Below, piece after piece: positions 27,400 to 40,323 of a stretch of DNA of 64,000 bases. The notes under the pieces were generated by a model that worked only from the letters and a program-made list of their open reading frames with translations, ran no database searches and had not been told where the DNA came from. How positions within the stretch are numbered: the stretch's first letter is position 1; each line of letters opens with the position of its first letter. The stretch comes from Brevipalpus yothersi. Lineage: Eukaryota > Arthropoda > Arachnida > Trombidiformes > Tenuipalpidae. The stretch lies in NCBI GenBank assembly GCA_003956705.1, contig QZCP01000734.1, positions 39,613-103,612 on the forward strand, in the 5' to 3' direction. A program made the translations under genes and the position numbers.

Positions 27400-27456
<57 letters not shown>
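27400..27456. repeat. (GA)n microsatellite, 57 bases
   Basis: Uninterrupted GA run facing the CT tract at 27076-27139. Confidence 0.97.
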
Positions 27457-27460
<4 letters not shown>

Positions 27461-27951
27461 GCTAGTATATCTTTCCCTGGGAATGTTCATGTGTTCACCA
27501 ATCATCTTTGCCAACGAACTTTATTCGTTCGTGAACTTCAAAAAAAAATTTCAGAATTTCTCTTTCTCTTTCCATGAAACAACTGGTATTCGTGTTCAAG
27601 TCCATGTTCGTTTTTTCTCCACATGATACTTATTTCCTAAAGTAAATACATGATTTCAAAATCAATATTCATACACATACACACTCGAATACATCCACTT
27701 TCCATCATTCATTCTCCTTTTTGAGTTATTTTTTTTTTGTCTCTCTCTCTCTCTCTTTCTATTTTTCTTTCTTTCTTTCTACATTTATAAACTTCTTCGT
27801 TTTTTATTCCTTCTTTTTTTCTCGAAAAAGATCGAGAAAAAGAAAGACTATCTTTCCAATTCCTTCGACTATGGACTTCCTAGATGAAGCGCTTTTATTA
27901 CGCTTTCTTTGAGTTGAAAAAAATTTATATCCACAAGATCGCTGAATGACA

Positions 27952-27984
<33 letters not shown>

Positions 27985-29590
27985 GGAGATTTAATGACAA
28001 TGTCCTCCCTATTCGTCTGGGAGGAAGTATATGTATGTATGTGTGCATATGATAGATCAGAAGAAGAATATCTTCAGCCGAGCAATGTTAAAAATCAATA
28101 TGACAAAAACTTGTTACAAAACATGTATATGTATTTATATACATGTACACACACAGATCTTTTACCATATCGACTGGAGTAAGAATCAGCATTGACAATA
28201 CTGCATATACAAGTAGTTTTCTCATCTTCTCGGCTCAAATAGAGGAATAAAATGAAACTTGTAACAATCATTCCATATGTATGTGTGTATACACATATAC
28301 ACACATATCAATTGAGTGGACCTCTGAATTATATACACTATCGATAGTGGCATTTGTCTCCTTTCAACTTCATCATGAACGGTGAAACAATCTCACGCAG
28401 CATGGGACTTTTTGTCCTGTGGATTTTGAAAATGGGAACATTATGTTATATTATGCATGTATTGTGGATGAATGTATTCCGAGTACCATTTAGATTCCTA
28501 ATGTTCATGATACCTTTTCGAAAAATAGTTCCAAAACTCACCATTCATTAATCATTCATCATGATTATTGGAGAATAGATGGAAAGAAAAGAGATGAAAA
28601 AAGTTGCAAATGTACTTCACTTTCTACTCAAGTTTCTGGTATGCGAATTTTCTCAATAAATTCCTTGAAATATCAAGAATGCCAAACTCCATGGACTCTG
28701 TCAGTTTGACTGAATTCAAGAAATAAGGGGATCAGCAGTACAATGTTCAAAGTTTGTCACTCAGTCAAAGGGTTCAATGGTTAAGCTAAACCGACACATT
28801 AAAAGTCTAATCAATAGAAAGAATAGCTCAAAAATTTAATCGTTAATCGAACATAATCATCCATCATCCTGGTATCTCAGAACTCTGTTAGGTACCATGT
28901 CTTTCCTTTGTCAAGAATGATCAAGGTAGAAAATTTTCGTGGAACCAATCGTAATAATTCTCGGTCATAGCTTAATCCTCAAAAAATGTACAGATATACG
29001 TTTTTTCTGCAAATTTTTCTCACCAGGGATTGGAAGATTTTCTTTCTTGTTCTCAATTTCTTCCAAGAGTTTCAGATTTCTTCGAAAAACCTGGACGAAT
29101 TACTCTGATTTCACTTAAAGGGAAACTTCAAGGTATAGCATTATACTAAAATTTCTGAGAGTTTCCATTGATCTAGATGTCTAATTGATCCAAAATCAGC
29201 ACGAAAATAAACTGTCATTTTGATCATTTCGTGATATTAGTTTCAAACACAAAACATTAATGGTTCCAATATTTTAGAGGCCTATTTATTTTTTGAAGAG
29301 TATATTTTCTCTGATTCTTTTTCTTTCCTATTTTTCTCTATTCCGCCAAGATTTGAGACTACAGATAAAAAGAAAATGCTCTCCACGATGTAGTCTGAAT
29401 GTTTTTCGTTCTATCGAAGAGACAAGAAGAAGAAAAAAAAAAGTTCCACTAAAAAGCATAAGAAAGAGAGATCAAATTCACTACATTTTTGCCTCAGACA
29501 TCAGTGTTTTTTATTATTATCTCGATTTACTTTTTATCCTTCCATGCTCCCAGTTCATTGAAGCAATTCAGAAGAAAAAAGAATCATTCA

Positions 29591-29593
<3 letters not shown>

Positions 29594-29654
<61 letters not shown>
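29594..29654. repeat. (CT)n microsatellite, 61 bases
   Basis: Uninterrupted CT run in the DM gene/ASCC2 spacer. Confidence 0.97.
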
Positions 29655-29661
<7 letters not shown>

Positions 29662-30663
29662 TCTCTCAACGAAAGTCGGTGAGCATCATTGAGTCTGAAG
29701 AGTTTCAAGAAAAGTCCTACAACTACTACTACTACTATTGCTACTTGTTGTGCTACGGACTATTCACTGTTACAGAGACTGTGGCAGGCACTTTGCCAAC
29801 CAAACTCTCTTCCTGGGTGATCAGATTATGTCGATAAAGTGGCCAAAAAGATGCGACAGAGAGAGAAAGCCTTGAGAGAAAGAGAGAGATGCTGAATGAT
29901 GATGCTCAACATGGGATCATTACATTGATCTAGGAAAGAGAGACTGAGAATAATCTCTAAATATGGAGGGATATATTGCTGGAAAATTTTGGAAGAAAAT
30001 TTACTTCATGTTCACATAATCGGATAGCATTTTTCCACTCTCGATTGGTATCCAGCAATCTTGTAGACAATCAAGTAGGAAGTATAGCATCCAGTTGAAT
30101 GTGAGAATCGAAAAAATTTTAGGAGTTATCTCAAAGTGATAAAGATGGTTAGAAAATTCACTTTCAATTTTTGGGTTTAGAATTGGTGGAGAAGTAGTGA
30201 AAGAATTCTTGATTTGAAGATTTTCCATCTCGTTTGTTTACTTACGAATTATTAGTGCAAAATGATATCTCATGAAGTTAGCCCGTTGATAGATGGAAGT
30301 CTTATTCAGCAGAGAATATTCCAACCATATTCTGCTAGGGAATTTTGACAGCGAAGTGACGTTCTACATCAGATTATGAATTCCATTGAGACGATAGCTT
30401 GGACTGAGCTCATCATTTAAATGTATGCAATGATCATAACAATGAGCAATTTACATTTACTGTGAGATTCTCAACATACAACAGAAAAAAAATAAATCGA
30501 AATATTAGTTGAAAAATGTTGCTCAAAATGTGAGAAATCAGTTGCTGTCTTCAAATCAGTAGAACATTGTTCATTGACTTTTTTCCCAGGCCATTCCACA
30601 GGCTGTAGGTATATGAACCTCAGGAGAAGTTATCCACTGGAATATATCCGTCAGATAGAGAGA

Positions 30664-30666
<3 letters not shown>

Positions 30667-30701
<35 letters not shown>

Positions 30702-30727
30702 CTCTCTCTCTCTCTCTCTCTCTCTCT
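30667..30727. repeat. (GA)n(CT)n perfect inverted repeat with no spacer
   Basis: A 33-base GA run ends at 30699 and passes directly into a 28-base CT run. Together they form a near-complete palindrome able to pair with itself. Confidence 0.97.
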
Positions 30728-31556
30728 TGAAGACGTCCAAATGTTCATTCTCAGACATTGTGATCTCCTTCTCAAAAGTCAGATAAAAAGACATGAAATA
30801 ACACTATCTCCATCCTATTATTGTACCATTTCATGTAGAAAAGTACTTCTTTTTTCCAGTTACTTTCATCTTTATCCTCTTTTTCTCCAACATCTCTGTC
30901 TCTCTGTTGCTCCTTGGAAAATAAACTAGGTAATGATAACTGTTCTCATATCAAATAGTCGTAATATTCTAAGTTTATGAACAGTGTCCGTTTATCAGAG
31001 AGAGGGAGAGAAAGGAAGAGATTCACTTGAAAGTTATATCTAGAAAATTCTGAGCTCAGTGGTTTGATATGAATTGTAAATTTTTTTCATGGAATATTTT
31101 TCATAAAATAATGAAAGAGTCATGGAACATTTGAAATTTCTCAGGCATTAGGAAGAAGAGGAGATAATTCGTTCCTCCGAAGAGTGATTTTCTGAATTTA
31201 CTGAGGATCATTTTCGCAGGGAACCGAAATTCAAGCCAAAATAATTCATCCGCTTGTTACCTATATGTTGAATTTCTTTTGCATATGTTCAATAATAATA
31301 TCAAACAAAATATGGGAACTACTGGCATGGTCAAAAGAAAAATTCTGAGGAATAAGTTATGAGAATTTCATGGCACTTACATGCAACAACAATCTCTCTC
31401 TCTTTCTCTTCCAACATCTTTTTTTCCAATACCGTTATCTTGGTTCATAGTTACTTATACATCGTTCTGACGCTTAAAATTCAAATATCCATGAATTTTG
31501 TTCCCAATAATATCTTCTCTTTTCGATTTCGATACAATCATATTTCTTTTCAACTG

Positions 31557-31558
<2 letters not shown>

Positions 31559-31593
<35 letters not shown>
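31559..31593. repeat. (CT)n microsatellite
   Basis: CT run in the DM gene/ASCC2 spacer. Confidence 0.96.
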
Positions 31594-31597
<4 letters not shown>

Positions 31598-32133
31598 TTC
31601 TCTCACCTGTCTTGTAAGTCAAAAGTTCTTCTCTTTCCTCACCCTAACTTCTGTATTGCTAAATGCTTCATCCTACAGATTCTCATGCTCCACAAGTTAC
31701 TCTGATCCCTTGCTATTTACTCTTGCTGTATATCCTTCTGATATATATATACGTATGTATGGCAGTGAAGCGAACGTAAAACTCATGGGAACCAGTAGTA
31801 TTGGTAGTTGTGTTGGATAGAAAAATGCAAGTGTCCAAGTTTTAGTTGACCAATTTGTTCGATTCCTCGACCATTCCAAATATCTAAGGGAAACTCTTTT
31901 CCTCTCTTTCTCTCTTTCCCTCCTACATGGAAAACATCATGAGTCTTACTACAAGTTTGTCTAGTGCAAATCTTACCCAGACAGATATCGGAAGATGATG
32001 CAAGAAGAGGAAAACTTTGAATAGTATGATTTTCTCTTTCTTCCAGAGAAGAAGAAGGAAGAAGAAGAAATAGCATCAAGCTCTAAGGGAACGAATCTTC
32101 CTCAATCTGATAGATTGATTTATTCACAGTCAT

Positions 32134-32135
<2 letters not shown>

Positions 32136-32176
<41 letters not shown>
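32136..32176. repeat. (CT)n microsatellite, 41 bases
   Basis: CT run in the DM gene/ASCC2 spacer. Confidence 0.96.
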
Positions 32177-32180
<4 letters not shown>

Positions 32181-33460
32181 GCTAACCATTTCTGTAGCAA
32201 ATCATCTTGAGGCTCAACTGTGTTCACCCGAACTGCGGATTAGGAACAAATTGATTCTATTAGATTTACCTATTCGATATCGTTATCAGTACTTCCTTTC
32301 TCTTTCTCTTTCCATCTCACTCTCTATATCTCTTTTTATTCTATCAATCTATTAGATGTCCTCATACTCTCTATACATACATGTTCAAGTCGACAAGTGT
32401 ATGAGGTGGTTTCTTGATATTACAGCTTATTAATCGAATTGATTTTGGCTTGAGGAGGAGGAGAAAAGGATCGATATCAACATGTTGGTCGACTTTCAGA
32501 TACATATAAACACATGTAGATATATATTTGAAACTTTCTCACCTATTTATCTGGAGATTGGAAATTCATTTCGGTAGATTAGAAGAAAGTTTAGTCATTT
32601 ACGAATAGCTTTAGTCTACAGAGGTCCTATTTTTTTAGGGCCTAAATATTCTGACAGATGTGACTTTTTCAAAAAGTCACAGATGTTAACCAATTAACTT
32701 GGACACTTTTCTGTAATTTTTCTAAGCGAGAAAAAGTATTACATTAAACGAACCTCAAACACTAATGTATGTTGGAGCAGCTTCAAATATGCTGGTGTTT
32801 TAGTGGAAATTCATGAGATGCATTGTAACTGTGTATCATTTGTGCAAATGATTTGCTCACAGAACATTAGATTTTAGAATTGAGTTCGAGGAGGTTTGTT
32901 TTCTGGATTATCATGTGGCTGATGATCAAATCGTAGAATATCTGATTCAAGCAAGCCTGACAAGGAGATGTAGTAATAATTGATTAAAAAACACTAGGGA
33001 TATTTGAATGTTGATTTTCAGTGATTTTAAGGTGTCACAAGGATTTGAAATTTAGATTGTCCATGGAAAAATTGACTATGGTTCAACAAAAGAGAATCTA
33101 ACAATCTGGAGAAAATATGAAATTAACTGAAGAAATGGAATTCCATTTGGGGGAGAATATCAATCTTCACCCTCAACAAGCCAGAGGAGGAAAAATGTTG
33201 CCAAAAATATGGTGCAGAATGAAATGATCCATACGATTATGATAATTTATCATATTGTAGCCAACAAAACATTATTCAAAGAAATAAGTACAACGAAAGC
33301 GATTAATAAAAAAACTCATACCATCATTATTCGATTCAAGTAAGGTGGCAAAATTCATACCCATAAATTAGAACCGAAAAAAAAAGAATTAAAATCATTT
33401 AAAGAACTCAACAAAAATGCCAAAATCATCCATTTGTATTCAGTATCAAATTTAAAATTG

Positions 33461-33499
33461 CTCTCTCACTCTCTCTCTCTCTCTCTCTCTCACTCTCTC

Positions 33500-33541
<42 letters not shown>
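33461..33541. repeat. (CT)n microsatellite with CA interruptions, 81 bases
   Basis: CT run broken three times by single CA units, about 730 bases upstream of the ASCC2 start codon. Confidence 0.97.
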
Positions 33542-33542
<1 letters not shown>

Positions 33543-34269
33543 AAAGTATTCACATATTTTTCCAATTTCCAATTCCAAGAATTTCAAGGAATCTCAGGAA
33601 CTTCTGCCAATTTCATATCGATATGAATTCGAAAAAGGCGCTGAAAAGTATATCAACCAATCAGAAAGCATGTAAACGAAAATTTTTGCAAGATCATAAA
33701 CTAAACTGTTAATTTTTTTTTTTCGTTTCGTAATGAGAAAGCGTTAATTGTCTATATTCAAAAATATTCCGATAACATATTATAATTTGATTCTGAATTT
33801 AAGGTGTTTCGATTATTTATGCTATAGTGTGATAGATTGTTATTGTTGTTGCTTAGATTGATACGTAAACATACAATGAACACACATCACTAGGTAAGTG
33901 GAGCGATCTCAATCGTAATGCAACACCAACAGCTTGACTCTAGGTCAAGCTTCTTTGACCATACTGATGAATTGTGACATTTGATTGTCTTAGTTTGTGA
34001 TAATTTGTTGATAACAAAAGTGATAATCAGTGTACAGTGGAAATTGTTTAATTCAAATTATTTACTTCTTTCTTTCTCTCTCTTTCTCTCTGCACATTTC
34101 CCAAGACGTTCGATTTGAGGAAATGTTTTGAACGTGGAGGCTTGGGAAAGACATTTAAAATTTAAAACTTGGTCAACCCTGAACGCGTAGTCATCATCGC
34201 TTCTTTCTCATCTTCCCATCATTTTCTGTGCTTACATCACTACAAGAACATCGTTATTGGTTGGCAAAC

Positions 34270-36817
34270 ATGGGAGATCCGGAAGAATCGATAGCTAAAC
34301 AGCCTGCTGTGAGACCAAAAATTCCATTGCCACGTGAACCTGAGAAAGAATCTAAGGTTCGTAAAGAATAAGGATGAAATTTTTTGATTGTTTTTCTTTC
34401 CAATCGATCTTGAAATGATTTTTCTCTTCCTTTTCCTCTCAGAAAACTAATCCCAAGCCAATTGAAATTAAAGTGATCAGCTTTCATGATGATGAAGGCA
34501 ATAAACAGCATCTCCAAGCTTTGGTAAGTGTTTTGGTTGTGTTATTATGTAACATGCTCGCGCCTGAATTTTTTCCATAAAAAAACCAATTCAAAGGCAT
34601 TTCAATTTTCATGTCTCATCGAATATCTTTCTTTTCGTTTAAAGCATCCATCATTTGTTCATCCATTGGATAATTTCTCCTTCCTTCCATTACCTGCTAG
34701 TCCTGGTGGTGATTTTCAACCCCGCAAGCTACTGGGGCATTCGATTGATAGGCTCAATGATTTTGAGCTTGATCTTCACCTCCTCCTTAGGTTGCCTTAC
34801 CACAGGTAAGAGGAAAAAAAATGTGATAATATCTCTGAATTCCAATGGTTTCAACTCTTTTCCTCAGATTTTGGTCAACAGTCATAAATGATGAATCGGT
34901 GAATATCGGCCTCAGGTCGTATATAAACAACTCACCAAGATTTTACTTCAGTGAGACTAGTCTCGATGAAAGAATCAACGAAGTTGCCAACTCTATTCAC
35001 AAATTAGTTTTTAAAGTATACCTTCGGCTTTCCACAACTAAAGAAAGTCCTGTAAGCTTCATTTTGTTAATTATTGTCAATCATTACCTTTGTGTTATAG
35101 CTTGATGAAAATGTAGTTGCTTGCGTTACAATTTTTAATTTTACAATTGATTTGATCCTTACATCTATTCTAATATCAAAATTTGATTCACAGAAAAACT
35201 TTATGTCTAAAGAATATTTCGGTAAAACCCTAATGGAAAAGAAAATCTTCGATATCTCTCTACTAATGGATATTTGTGCCTTATATGGGAACATCCATAC
35301 AGCGACTGATGAAAAATTGATACGAATGGTAGAATCAGTCCTCGAATCTCATCCTTGCTTTCTTAAACAATTGGAATCATCAGTAAATATAGAAAAAGAG
35401 AAAATGACTAAAATTCTCGAAGAACTTGGTCTCTCTGACACAGATAGTCGTTCAATTATGAGCTCAAAGCAATCCCATAGGATATCGATCATCAATTGGA
35501 GCCATTTAGTTGGTGTTGTTGATCACATTGTTGGAACTACTGTGCCAGTTTCCTTCTTTCTCTCTCTATACCCACCAGCTTCCAAAGTGTATAGAGCGAA
35601 GAAATATGATTCAGCCATCGTTGAGTTTTATGATTCTCTGTTTCCAAAGCTCAAAGAGGAACTGAATTCACGATTCACTAAAGATGCAAGAGCCAAAAAG
35701 TTAGTTCAACAGCCAAACAATGAATCATCTTGTAATCTGGAAATTTTTCTTTCAGATCATCTGATATCATCATACGTCAAATTGTTTACGCAAGATGTTC
35801 TCTCATCAATGCTTTCCGAAGTTTGGTAAAATATTCAGCCCTGGATATTTTGTTGGATCCTAGGTAAACGTGCATTCTGATTTTAACATTCTCTCGTGCT
35901 TAACTCTATAGAGCTCTAGAGCTAGTAATCACTAGCTTCCAAAAGCTTGACTCACTTATTGGTCATTCATCAGATACCGATTTTCCATTATCTGCTAGTT
36001 CAGATAAGTTCATATTGGAACTAATGATTTTCTATATTTCAGTGTGAGCAAAGACTCGAAGACTACTCTCATAGACGATTTTCTTGACATGGTCTCCATC
36101 GCTGCTTCAAGTTCATGGTAAGATTGATCTTGAAATTTTGAAATTTGAAATGAAATTTTTTCTCCTCGCACTAATTGATCCTCTTTTTTCTGGAACAGTT
36201 TCTCAAAAGATTACTTCTCAAAGTACTCCTTCGATTCGGATATTTTTTTGTTCATGGAAAAATCATCTATTACTGGCTTCGACTCGGTGGATCCTAGTCG
36301 AATTGCCTATCTTTTTGACGTGATGAGTGAAAACATCAGTAACAAACAGCAATCGCGACCCCGTACTGAAGTAGCTCCAGTTCGTGAGTTATGGCAAAAG
36401 CGTGGCCGCGGAAAAGCACAAGATTCTACCAATCAAATTGATACTGATAAGGTAATCAAATCTGGAGGTGATGAGATCATTGATACCAAGGTTTGCCAAA
36501 ATCAGTTAGTGTTAAGAGATGAAGAGATTAAAAGACAAGGTAGTGACAAATCTATCAAGGAGAGTGGTAAGATTGTCTCCAAACAGGATTCCAACGTTCT
36601 CTCAGGCAATTTGAATAATCAAATCAAACCGGATAACGGTTCCCTTGAAATGGATCAAATGGTGGATAAAGTTATGCTGGTTTCTATGGTATCTCATATA
36701 AAAGATTTTTTCCCAGATATGTCTGATGATACAATTCAGTCAATGTTGGCTGCCAACAATTATAACTCAGAGAAAGTGATAGATTTGATATTGAATGAGA
36801 AAATTCCTCAACAGTGA
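34270..36817 (+). CDS. ASCC2: Activating signal cointegrator 1 complex subunit 2 (CUE-domain protein)
   Basis: Nine exons join in frame: 34270-34356, 34443-34523, 34645-34805, 34868-35051, 35194-35699, 35756-35863, 35912-36007, 36043-36117 and 36199-36817, giving 638 residues. ASCC2 is a subunit of the ASCC / ribosome-quality-control trigger complex with the ASCC3 helicase. Its CUE domain binds K63-linked ubiquitin on stalled ribosomes and at alkylation damage. The family core is clear: ELDLHLLLRLPYHRFWSTVI, then KLVFKVYLRLSTTKES, DISLLMDICALYGN and DPSRIAYLFDVMSENI. The C-terminus, about residues 596-638, is a CUE domain with FFPDMSDDTIQSML and VIDLIL. Human ASCC2 is longer (about 757 residues) because it extends well past the CUE domain; this one stops about ten residues after it. 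The start is the first in-frame ATG of exon 1. Exon 1 uses a weak donor (AAG/GTTCGT). The boundary of exon 7 is least certain, because the only in-frame donor leaves a 35-base intron. Confidence 0.92.
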
Positions 36818-38201
36818 GATCGATTGTTGTTGATTATCATTATTCTAATCAATTTCAGGAAGAAAAAAAATAATGAAAATATAGTCCCTTAAAACATAAA
36901 GTTAACCCTTGCACCTCACTAGTGATGCAAGATATTCCTTAATCATAAACCTTTTACGCTGTTACATTGCTTCTCTTGTCGCAAATAAAGCACATAATCA
37001 AGCAAATGAATGGAATGCAATTTTTAATCAAATTTTGAACAGAAAACATGTATCCATGATCTTGTTATCAATGGAATCAGAGAGAAGGAAGAGAAATGAT
37101 GAGAAGACTAGATGATGAGAGTTGATGTAGGTAATTTTTGCTCTCTGAAATTTTTCTAAAATTTATGTTGAAAAATTTTTCTCAAGAACACAGGCTGATA
37201 GCTGATCATTTTCACTCTTGGTCGTATCAATCTTTCACCAAGGTTGACGCATTTTGGGTGGCAATCTACTTGATGGCTTATGTGGTAAGATTGGCCAGAA
37301 AGTTGATTAGTTGATCAGAATTAACTTAAAGAATCAATCTTGGGAGTAAAGAAAAAAAATGGACTTCAAAGAAGGAACAACTTGCTACAATTTCTAATCC
37401 ATCAAAATGGATTGTTTGTTTGCATTTTTTTTCTTGATCAATTCTCGTAGCTAGTGAAAGTGAGAGCGATAGAAATTGATTCTGCATTATGATTGTGATC
37501 CCACAAAATTTCCTGGCACTTATGGAATGTTATGGAATGTGAGTTTCGATGATTGAGTGAGAAGGAGAGAGAAAAAGAGAGAGGACACACATGAGAGGTG
37601 AATAAAGCTCACCCAAAAATTAAATAATATCTAAAAATTTCCTCCAACAAGGATGCTTGGAATATGAAATGATCTGTATGCAGTAATAGTGATCAACGAT
37701 ATGATCTTGAACCATCAGGTATTCGCTGAGTGTCATCCAATTACATTTCGTTCCGCGTAGATGAGACTTGAGGGGGTTCAGTTTGAGCATCGAAAAATTA
37801 TTCTGCTAAAATATACTTGGAGACACATACACATACATAGATTATCTTTTTCTTCTTCTTCTTGTGTCCAGGTCATACGCTCATCTTCTTCGTTTGGCTC
37901 GTCAATCATCAGACTACTTTGCTCTCACTTTTTTTTCGTCGTTTTCCATTCATTCATCACATTTGACTTCATCATCATATTATTGACTGTAAAATCTGTC
38001 TGAAGATGAGTGAATGAATGAATCGAAAATCATGAGAGAGAGAGAGAGAGACGAAAAAATTTTCCCCAAAATTTGTGAGCATCTACAAAAGAATTCAAGT
38101 TCAGGTGAATTGGTGATGAAGAAGATGATGGAAAGAAAGAGATGGATAAAAGGTGTATCTTTTCGGTTACCCATACGATTATTCTTATTCCTTTTTTTTC
38201 T
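36818..38201. other. Convergent spacer between ASCC2 and chitin deacetylase
   Basis: ASCC2 (plus) and the deacetylase (minus) converge here, so the interval should hold both 3' ends. No coding sequence was recognised. It is AT-rich with one short GA patch at 38034-38052. An AATAAA lies 167 bases after the ASCC2 stop. I did not find a clear AATAAA on the minus strand for the deacetylase. Confidence 0.7.
36984..36989 (+). other. Candidate polyadenylation signal of ASCC2
   Basis: A canonical AATAAA lies 167 bases downstream of the ASCC2 TGA stop, in otherwise non-coding sequence. This supports the stop at 36817 as the true end of the gene. In AT-rich DNA the hexamer is common, so this is only a candidate. 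Confidence 0.45.
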
Positions 38202-40268
38202 CTACACTCCAATCTTACCCAACCATGGATAAGAAGTGGGACACTCTTGGCATGTTTTCATGAATCGATGTCCATGCTGACCGCGTACATTACAAACGTT
38301 CGGATGATTACACGCTTGGGGTCGATTGGCTATCAAGTGTTTACACTCCCATGGATAAAAATCTCTCAACGATTTTAGTGGGGTCGGATTGCGAACCCAT
38401 TGAAGCATTTGATACTTGGTGGTAAAGTATACATCTCCATACGATAAAACTTTATCAATAAATCGCATGAAACCTTTTCGATGATGAGCGGTGTTAAACC
38501 ATGCGGAATGATAATATAAGCCAAATGGAGCACGATTAGTGTTGTAATGGCGTTCAAAATTTTTCATCAACAAATTAAATACACCATTCTCATCGGAGGG
38601 ATTGGAACAAGCATCACCCATGGAACAGCGGCCACCCCGCAGATCTTCCCACATCACCAAGCCTGTAGTGGAGAGAGGGTTGAAAAAGGGTGGGAAAATA
38701 GTGTATATTAGATAGAGATAGAGATGAAATCAGATCATATTTTGGTTTATCTGATAGTAAGTGTTGGAGAAGAAGATTGAAGGTGTATTAGTAGAACACA
38801 TACATACAACACGTACAAGGTATATATTAAACTCATCCCAAAACGTGATACAAATTGGTTCACTTTTTCCACTTCACTCTCATTTTTAACCAATAATCAT
38901 CATCTCCGCTCATAATCATTGTGGCACATGCTGAAGCAAATTATTTTATCTCTCTCTTATTCAGCCAATGATGAAAACATGTTACTGCGATTCATTCATC
39001 TGGGACAATATCGTGTTAGTCTCAGGAAGAAGATCGTGATGAAAAATTTGGCTGTCATCAGGACCAGTAAATGAGTGAAGAGAGTGATTATAACGGTAAA
39101 GATTCAATCTTTTTCTCGTTCATCTGTTTCTTGATGATAGCTTTAAGGTTACAACTCTTTCCATAAGAGATGGTGAAAAAAACAATTTTCGATAGATCGT
39201 TATTTAATATCCATTATTTTGTAACGTTCATGATCAGCTTCCATCTCTACATAGTTTCACTTTTATTTCTTCTTCTTCTTCACCTCTTTCTTCGAATTAT
39301 TATTCCTTCCAAGATCTCTCGAATATCTCATATATACATGAAAATAAAGTAAAAATGATGAAAGAGAGAGAGGAAGAAAAGAAAATACCTTCATTCAGGG
39401 TCAAGCCTTCTTCTTTATACAACCTTTTTTCCGATTGGTCCACTCATTATCATCATATTCACGATATATATACACACACACATGATATTAGTGGGAAAAA
39501 TTTTTCTCATTGACATAAGTACAAATATTCTAGCAAAGGAATACACACATACACTTACAATATACCGATTGAACTTCATCCATCGAGACTGGCAAACCTT
39601 ATTAATTCTCATACATCATCATGGCTCGTTCTGATGTACATCAATCTGCACGTACAAATAGTTTGCATGCAAGATGAGTTGATTTGAGTTGAGAGAGAAA
39701 ACAGTCAATCTATCTTTTCATCAATGAATGGCGTGTCCATTCTCTCGAAAATATTTTTTTATCAATAAATTTAACCCTTCTATTTTTCCTCTTGATCCGA
39801 TTTGATTTTAATTCCTACCATTTCTTCCAATCTATCAATTTTGGGCATGTTCCTTTGATTGAGAAAAGAGAGAAGAATTCATTTTTTTATCCTCTCTCTC
39901 TCAATATCTTTACGCAATCAAAATCATTCTCATAACTCATGCACACACACACATACATTTTTGCTTATTTCACTCTCATTTTAAAATTTTTGGAAACTTT
40001 CACTTTTACCGAATTGTGTGTGAGTGTGAGTGTATGTATTTCTCAAGGCATCTTGGCCAGCCTACAAAAAAAGTGTGTGGTTTGTATATGTCCATGCCAT
40101 GTCATAAATCGAAATCGTAACTGTGCAACTGTGTCACGGCTTTTAGGGTGACGACATGTTTCAAGATTATTATTACTACTACTACTACTTCAATATGACT
40201 GTTAAGATGACATCAAATCATCATAATGAATCAGATCATCATGGTGATGAGTAGAAGAGAGAAAGAGA

Positions 40269-40323
<55 letters not shown>

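Larger units (their letters stand above)
21973..34269. other. 12.3 kb intergenic spacer between DM gene and ASCC2 (head-to-head)
   Basis: Both flanking genes are transcribed outward, so their promoters should lie in this interval. I saw no coding exon with recognisable homology. It contains long (GA)n/(CT)n tracts, a (CA)n tract at 25600, an assembly gap at 23773-23943 and the inverted (GA)n(CT)n repeat at 30667-30727. A donor-like AAG/GTGAAT lies on the minus strand near 22048, so non-coding 5' exons of the DM gene may be present. The part from about 28,560 to 33,400 has fewer dinucleotide tracts. Confidence 0.7.

Noticed and set aside
34254..34517. 87-codon minus-strand frame over the start of ASCC2
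   Set aside because: It is antisense to confirmed coding exons and has no domain.
35194..35829. ASCC2 exon 5 read as one uninterrupted frame to the TAA at 35827-35829
   Set aside because: The last 40 codons of that frame do not resemble the family. Removing the 56-base intron at 35700-35755 restores a helical segment (QIVYARCSLINAFRSLVKYS) and an in-phase join to the next exon.
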